Shown piece by piece: positions 14,311 to 17,311 of a DNA stretch of 17,311 nt; position 1 is the stretch's first letter, and each line of letters opens with the position of its first letter. Origin of the DNA: JALQUL01 sp040382935 (GTDB taxonomy: Bacteria; Pseudomonadota; Gammaproteobacteria; Burkholderiales; Burkholderiaceae_C); contig JBEIEP010000049.1 of NCBI GenBank assembly GCA_040382935.1, positions 1-17,311 of the forward strand, written 5' to 3'. The notes under the pieces are model-generated. The model worked only from the letters and a program-made list of their open reading frames with translations. It was not told the DNA's origin and did not search any database. The position numbers and the translations under genes are program-made.

Positions 14311-15240
14311 TTGAGCACACAATTCGAACCCGCCCTGGCCGCTGCCATTGCCGCCTGCGCCCACCAAGACACGCCGCCCGGCGTGCTTTACGTGGTGGCC
14401 ACCCCCATAGGCAACCTGGCTGATATCACTCTGCGAGCGCTGGCCGTGTTGCACCACGTAACGGCCATTGCCTGTGAAGACACCCGGCACACCGGCCAAC
14501 TGCTTCGCGCTTACGGGTTCCCCGTTAAACCTTTGCTTGCCGTACACCAACACAACGAGGCCCAGGCCGCCCTTGATGTCGTGAGCCGATTGCAACAGGG
14601 CCACACGGTCGCTTACGTGAGCGACGCAGGCACCCCTGGCATCAGCGACCCCGGTGCCCGTTTGGTGTTGCAAGCGCAACGTGCAGGCTTCCGCGTCATG
14701 CCCATCCCAGGGGCCAGCAGCCCCATAGCCGCCTTATCGGCCGCAGGGGTTATCCCACCCACCGGCTTCACCTTTTATGGTTTCTTGCCCTCGGGTGCCA
14801 CCGAGCGGCAAAAAATACTCCAATGGGCCTTTACCGAGCCCAGAGCGGTGATCTTTTTTGAGGCCCCACACCGCATTGCCACCCTGGCCAAAGAAATCGC
14901 ATCCATCGCGGGTGCTGATGCACCCGCCAGCACAAACCACAACCGCTCCCTCACCATCGCCCGCGAACTCACCAAACAGTTCGAACACATTCAAACCCTG
15001 CCCGCCACCCAGTGGCCCGCCCTCATCGAGTCAGACCCCAACGCTTCGCGTGGAGAATTCGTTATCGTCCTGCACCCCCAGCCCGCCGCCGAAGGGCCCA
15101 GCCCGGTAGACACAAGGGTACTGGCACTGCTGCTCAAAGAACTACCCGTTAAAACTGCCACCAAACTGGCCGCTGAGATCACCGGCCAAAGCAAAAATGC
15201 GCTGTACGAGCAGGCGTTGGTGTTAAAGGCGGGGGACTAG
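14311..15240 (+). CDS. rsmI: 16S rRNA C1402 2'-O-methyltransferase RsmI
   Basis: A 309-residue tetrapyrrole-methylase-fold enzyme that uses SAM to methylate the ribose 2'-O of 16S rRNA C1402 in the decoding centre. Motifs are LYVVATPIGNLADITLRAL (26-44), AIACEDTRHTG (51-61), YVSDAGTPGISDPG (101-114), VMPIPGASS (129-137) and the RELTKQFE region (213-220), ending with the KNALYEQAL tail typical of RsmI. The start is a TTG at 14311, six bases after an AAGG (14301-14304). There is no in-frame ATG upstream of the conserved part. The gene is divergent from yraN, as in other proteobacteria. Length is slightly above the roughly 286 of E. coli because of a longer N-terminus. Confidence 0.94.
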   Translation: MSTQFEPALAAAIAACAHQDTPPGVLYVVATPIGNLADITLRALAVLHHVTAIACEDTRHTGQLLRAYGFPVKPLLAVHQHNEAQAALDVVSRLQQGHTVAYVSDAGTPGISDPGARLVLQAQRAGFRVMPIPGASSPIAALSAAGVIPPTGFTFYGFLPSGATERQKILQWAFTEPRAVIFFEAPHRIATLAKEIASIAGADAPASTNHNRSLTIARELTKQFEHIQTLPATQWPALIESDPNASRGEFVIVLHPQPAAEGPSPVDTRVLALLLKELPVKTATKLAAEITGQSKNALYEQALVLKAGD

Positions 15241-15246
15241 GCCAGC

Positions 15247-15405
15247 ATGGTGGTTGAAAGCCTTAAACAGTTTCAGGAAAAAGAGTCACTGAGTGCAGCC
15301 CTGAAAGTCATGGCCCTGGGTGAAAAAGACCGTTTGCAGCGCAAAGGTTTTTCGGTTGACGAATCACGCGCCCAACTGGCAGCCGCACGCCAAAGACGTA
15401 AATAA
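15247..15405 (+). CDS. small ORF resembling the C-terminal part of a Phd-type antitoxin
   Basis: A 52-residue frame starts with ATG six bases after the rsmI TAG, in the same reading frame as rsmI. It is rich in charged residues: ESLKQFQEKESL, an AALKVMALGEKD core, then a basic AARQRRK end. The core resembles the C-terminal tail of some Phd/YefM antitoxins that normally follows a roughly 50-residue DNA-binding part, which is absent here. Codon choice is like that of neighbouring genes. There is no obvious Shine-Dalgarno, so it would depend on coupling to rsmI. It may be a relic of a toxin-antitoxin locus or a short uncharacterised protein. The match is from memory of family patterns and is weak. 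Confidence 0.45.
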   Translation: MVVESLKQFQEKESLSAALKVMALGEKDRLQRKGFSVDESRAQLAAARQRRK

Positions 15406-15497
15406 TGGCTATTGTCATTTTTCCCGCGGACCCATCGCCTTGCAAATTGCGCTATTTCTTCGGTTTGGTCGGCTGTTGTTATCGATTTGGCGCTGGT

Positions 15498-15839
15498 TTA
15501 AAAATCCAGTTCGCGGATTTCTTTGCTGCTCAAGTCCCGGACCCGGCGGGTCTTTTCCTTCATTTCCAATATCGACAGCGTTGGATCGGTTTGGGATAGC
15601 AACTCCTGCAAAGTCATTCCGGGGGCTATAGCGTCTAGGTAGCGCAGCAGATGACCTATTGCAACACCTGGGTCGCCAGACTCCAATCGGTACGCGGTAT
15701 TGCGTGAAAGTCCCGCCCGTATGGCCGCCACATCCTGCTTCACCCCACGGGCAACACGCAATCTGGCGAAGCAAGCACCAATGTGTTTGGCTTGTGCCAT
15801 TTGCGTCTCATCTACGATTGCGCTTTGCAAGACTTTCAT
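15498..15839 (-). CDS. HipB-like XRE/Cro helix-turn-helix regulator, no adjacent hipA
   Basis: A 113-residue regulator with a lambda-repressor-type HTH at about residues 19-75: IGACFARLRVARGVKQ, then the recognition helix region LSRNTAYRLESGD and LLRYLDAIAPG. The C-terminal RRVRDLSSKEIRELDF pattern is common in HipB-like partners of HipA-type kinases. Downstream on the minus strand (below 15498) I find no hipA; only a short AT/GC-mixed gap and the opposing small ORF. It may be an orphan, or what remains of a toxin-antitoxin module. The ATG at 15839 gives the longest form; an internal ATG at 15800 has a weak GAG and is also possible. The upstream DNA holds two identical boxes, probably its own operator. 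Confidence 0.82.
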   Translation of the reverse strand: MKVLQSAIVDETQMAQAKHIGACFARLRVARGVKQDVAAIRAGLSRNTAYRLESGDPGVAIGHLLRYLDAIAPGMTLQELLSQTDPTLSILEMKEKTRRVRDLSSKEIRELDF

Positions 15840-15846
15840 ATCTTAA

Positions 15847-15886
15847 ATCGAGCATTAAACTCTTTTTGATTGATTTATCGAGCATT
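15847..15886. promoter_or_regulatory. two identical 10-bp operator-like boxes spaced exactly 30 bp
   Basis: ATCGAGCATT occurs at 15847-15856 and again at 15877-15886, same orientation, start-to-start distance 30 bp, or close to three helical turns, so both would face the same side of DNA. The first box lies eight bases upstream of the start codon of the XRE gene. On the minus strand TTTAAT (reverse complement of 15854-15859) is a possible -10 for that gene. Such placement is typical of autorepression by XRE regulators. This is inference; the boxes differ from the E. coli HipB site. Confidence 0.5.
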
Positions 15887-15899
15887 TTAGGACTATAAA
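15870..15899 (+). promoter_or_regulatory. possible plus-strand sigma-70 promoter across the second box
   Basis: TTGATT (15870-15875) and TATAAA (15894-15899) are separated by 18 bases, and the second ATCGAGCATT box lies between them. A transcript would start near 15906 and head into the gene-free leader before the lipoprotein gene. If real, the XRE regulator would control both directions. Confidence 0.35.
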
Positions 15900-16056
15900 C
15901 TGGCGTGTGTGTTAACTACATAAGCATGATGGTGCCCATTACTCTGTCTCGTTGGACGCGGGTTTAGAGGCAACCCTAGGGAGTACATGGGGTCGGATAT
16001 GGAACTCATCGGTTTTATGTTGGCGAGGGTTCGCGAAAAATGCGCAAATTTTCCGG

Positions 16057-16087
16057 TTACGACGTGTCCGATTTAGAAATCTATAAT
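16057..16087 (+). promoter_or_regulatory. promoter candidate of the lipoprotein gene (perfect TATAAT)
   Basis: TATAAT at 16082-16087 is a consensus -10 element. The best -35 nearby is the poor TTACGA at 16057-16062 with a 19-base gap, so the promoter may need an activator. The transcript would start near 16094, giving a leader of about 47 bases that contains the hairpin and T8 tract. Confidence 0.5.
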
Positions 16088-16110
16088 GGATCAATCAATC
16101 GGCTGCAAAC

Positions 16111-16129
16111 ACGGCGGGCCGTTTTTTTT
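16111..16129 (+). terminator. terminator-like hairpin plus T8, immediately before a Shine-Dalgarno
   Basis: ACGG (16111-16114) pairs with CCGT (16119-16122) over a four-base loop, followed by eight Ts (16122-16129). An alternative stem pairs CGGC at 16100-16103 with GCCG at 16118-16121. The stem is short, so termination would be partial at best. The ribosome binding site of the lipoprotein starts right after the T run. It could be an attenuator or end a short upstream RNA. Confidence 0.4.
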
Positions 16130-16140
16130 GAAGGAATGAG

Positions 16141-16800
16141 ATGCTCCTGCGCTTGAAATTGTTTTTGGTTTTAGTCTTCTCAACCTCAATGATAGGTTGC
16201 GCTTCAACCTATTTTGTGTCTAATGTGACTGCGTTCCATCAATTGGGCCAGCTATCTGGGTTGACCTACACTGTGCTCCCGTACCGTGAACAACAAGACA
16301 GTCTGGAGTACAACAACTACGCACAGATGGTTAGCGCAGAGCTCAAGCGGTTTGGCATGATAGAGGTTAACGATACCAACAAAGCGGCGGTATCTGTGTT
16401 CATCCGCTACGGCATTGATAATGGAACCCAAGTAACCTCGACATACCCCATAATTGGCCAGACCGGTGTGGCGGCAAGTACTACCAGCGGCACCTTAAGT
16501 CGTTTTGGCAACATGGCGACAGTGCACGCCACCACCACCTACACCCCTACGTATGGCGTTGTTGGAACAGGCGCACGCACCGACACAATATACATGCGTT
16601 TCCTCGATCTGGAGATAGTGGATACTTTGAGCCTCACCTTAGGTGCACCCAAAAAATTGTATGAAGGAAAGGTGCGTAGCAATGGCTCCACCCCCCAACT
16701 TGCGCGTGTAATGCCTTACATGATGGAGTCAGTATTCAAAGAATTCCCTGGCCCCGGCTCACTTGCTAAAGAATACCGAATTCCTGAAAAAGCCAAGTAA
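16141..16800 (+). CDS. DUF4136-like lipoprotein
   Basis: A 219-residue secreted lipoprotein: hydrophobic residues 5-17 lead into the lipobox SMIGC, with lipidated Cys20. The mature part has a QDSLEYNNYAQMVSAELKRFGM segment and an SVFIRYGI strand that fit DUF4136-type proteins, then a long Thr/Ser/Gly-rich region (about 100-150) and an IYMRFLDLEIVD strand. The C-terminal helix is MPYMMESVFKEFPG. Function is unknown; such proteins sit in the inner or outer membrane and often occur as accessory genes. An AAGGA lies five bases upstream of the ATG. Base composition is more AT-rich than the core genes to the left, consistent with later acquisition. No same-strand partner gene is close by. Confidence 0.85.
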   Translation: MLLRLKLFLVLVFSTSMIGCASTYFVSNVTAFHQLGQLSGLTYTVLPYREQQDSLEYNNYAQMVSAELKRFGMIEVNDTNKAAVSVFIRYGIDNGTQVTSTYPIIGQTGVAASTTSGTLSRFGNMATVHATTTYTPTYGVVGTGARTDTIYMRFLDLEIVDTLSLTLGAPKKLYEGKVRSNGSTPQLARVMPYMMESVFKEFPGPGSLAKEYRIPEKAK

Positions 16801-17282
16801 TGTAGCTAGTCAGGGTGCTCTTCTAGTTGTTCCCTAAAAGCATTCAAATAGACGGCTTTCAACAAAAAGTGCCATGTGGAAATAGGTTCCCTGTCGTTGC
16901 AGTTTGAGACATGAGAGTTTCTTTTCAATCGTTTCGCTTCTCGGCTTCATGTACATAAGAGCCTGCGGGGCAAATTTATCAAGCATGCGATTCCTCTGGG
17001 TATCGTACTGTTGCTAGCTGGACTCTATGGGACAGCTCAGGATACCCGCTTACGGCGAGGGCTGGCTCGTTCCGACCTACTGGTGTTCTCGCCGTCAATG
17101 AACCACACAGTAGCTTCATCGACGACCATTACCACTGGTAAAAAAGTCTGAAGAGTATCTTCGAGCCAAAGATTAAGTCCCTAAACTGCTGCAAATTAAA
17201 GGGGTAGCCATCGCAGCTCTCCGAGTTTGACAGAATCGAGTTTTCGAGACAGATTTTGTTAACCAAGGAAGGAGTGAGTGCG
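16801..17282. other. 482-base stretch without a convincing gene
   Basis: No frame with a good start and length is visible. One plus-strand frame stays open from about 16914 to a TGA at 17149-17151 and encodes a hydrophobic KHAIPLGIVLLLAGLYG segment, but it has no ATG or GTG upstream of that segment. It may be the remains of a membrane or secreted protein. An 8-bp inverted repeat (ACGGCGAG at 17052-17059, CTCGCCGT at 17088-17095) encloses 28 bases. A promoter candidate for the next gene lies at the right end. Confidence 0.45.
17227..17257 (+). promoter_or_regulatory. candidate promoter of the right-edge gene
   Basis: A consensus TTGACA (17227-17232) is followed at 17-19 bases by weak -10 candidates (CAGATT or GATTTT, 17250-17257). 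The start would be near 17263 and the strong GGAG ribosome site follows. The good -35 and the weak -10 leave this uncertain. Confidence 0.35.
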
Positions 17283-17311
17283 ATGGCTGGAATAGATATT
17301 ACCGTAGATGA
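17283..17311 (+). CDS. 5' end of an unrecognised gene, cut by the window
   Basis: ATG at 17283 is preceded by AAGGAAGGAG with an eight-base gap, a strong ribosome binding site. Only nine codons are visible (MAGIDITVD). The start recalls some phage virion-morphogenesis or tail-completion proteins, but nine residues cannot support this. The neighbouring promoter candidate would suit the first gene of an operon rather than a gene in the middle of a phage cluster. Confidence 0.5.

Larger units (their letters stand above)
15900..16140. other. 241-base gene-free leader between the XRE regulator and the lipoprotein
   Basis: There is no convincing gene. A 29-residue frame at 15987-16076 starts with GGAG only three bases before its ATG and resembles nothing I know. 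The stretch holds a possible promoter start near 15906, a perfect TATAAT at 16082-16087 and a hairpin with a T8 run at 16111-16129. It could carry an untranslated leader or a small RNA. Confidence 0.4.

Noticed and set aside
13993..14679. 228-residue minus-strand frame spanning yraN and rsmI
   Set aside because: It overlaps two well-supported genes in other frames and shows no domain pattern.
15308..15418. 36-residue minus-strand frame (MTIAIIY...) after the XRE gene, considered as a hipA start
   Set aside because: It ends after 36 codons, has no HipA motif and lies opposite the small plus-strand ORF.
15987..16076. 29-residue plus-strand frame in the leader of the lipoprotein gene
   Set aside because: GGAG lies only three bases before the ATG, the peptide resembles no family I know, and the length is within chance expectation.
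1..17311. tRNA genes, rRNA, CRISPR arrays and complete insertion sequences
   Set aside because: I saw no T-loop consensus with a matching acceptor stem, no regularly spaced repeats, and no transposase motifs or terminal inverted repeats.

Overview
The window looks like a chromosomal segment of a betaproteobacterium, most likely of the Burkholderiales and close to the Comamonadaceae. The evidence is the set of families: PhaM-type granule regulator, DUF3567 and DUF3108 proteins, a yggS/pilT/pilU block, and an omega-amino-acid:pyruvate aminotransferase of the 450-residue Pseudomonas/Burkholderia type. Most of the window is compact core genome. Its two ends are looser and more AT-rich, and look like accessory DNA.

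Layout. Bases 1-143 hold the 3' end of an unrecognised gene that contains a 34-bp perfect palindrome, followed by about 330 bases with no gene. Next is a LysR regulator (minus) divergent from an aminotransferase and a methylmalonate-semialdehyde-type dehydrogenase (plus). Together these form a probable beta-alanine/omega-amino-acid pathway: amine to malonate semialdehyde to acetyl-CoA. phaM (minus) abuts the dehydrogenase tail to tail with no base between them. From 5441 a plus-strand group follows: a VOC/glyoxalase-fold protein, a MarC-family membrane protein, a DUF3108 protein with a TonB-like N-terminus, and a DUF3567 protein. A minus-strand pair (DUF493 and YggS) is divergent from pilT-pilU, the two retraction ATPases of type IV pili. 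These are followed by a 3-hydroxyisobutyrate-dehydrogenase-family enzyme.

From 12505 to 15240 is the conserved yraN / SIS protein (diaA position) / dolP cluster on the minus strand, divergent from rsmI. The layout matches the enterobacterial rsmI-yraN-diaA-dolP neighbourhood. Here the SIS protein keeps the four catalytic residues of the sedoheptulose-7-phosphate isomerase GmhA, which E. coli DiaA has partly lost.

After rsmI the content becomes accessory: a 52-residue ORF resembling the C-terminal part of Phd-type antitoxins, an orphan HipB-like XRE regulator with two identical 10-bp boxes exactly 30 bp apart in its promoter, a DUF4136-like lipoprotein with a hairpin plus T8 tract against its ribosome binding site, and about 480 bases with no convincing gene. 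The first 29 bases of another gene close the window.

I do not see a clear, complete, previously undescribed system. The best leads are the orphan HipB operator with its possible divergent transcript, the terminator-like leader of the lipoprotein gene, the perfect palindrome at the left edge, and the GmhA-like active site in the diaA position. I see no rRNA, tRNA, CRISPR array or intact insertion sequence.
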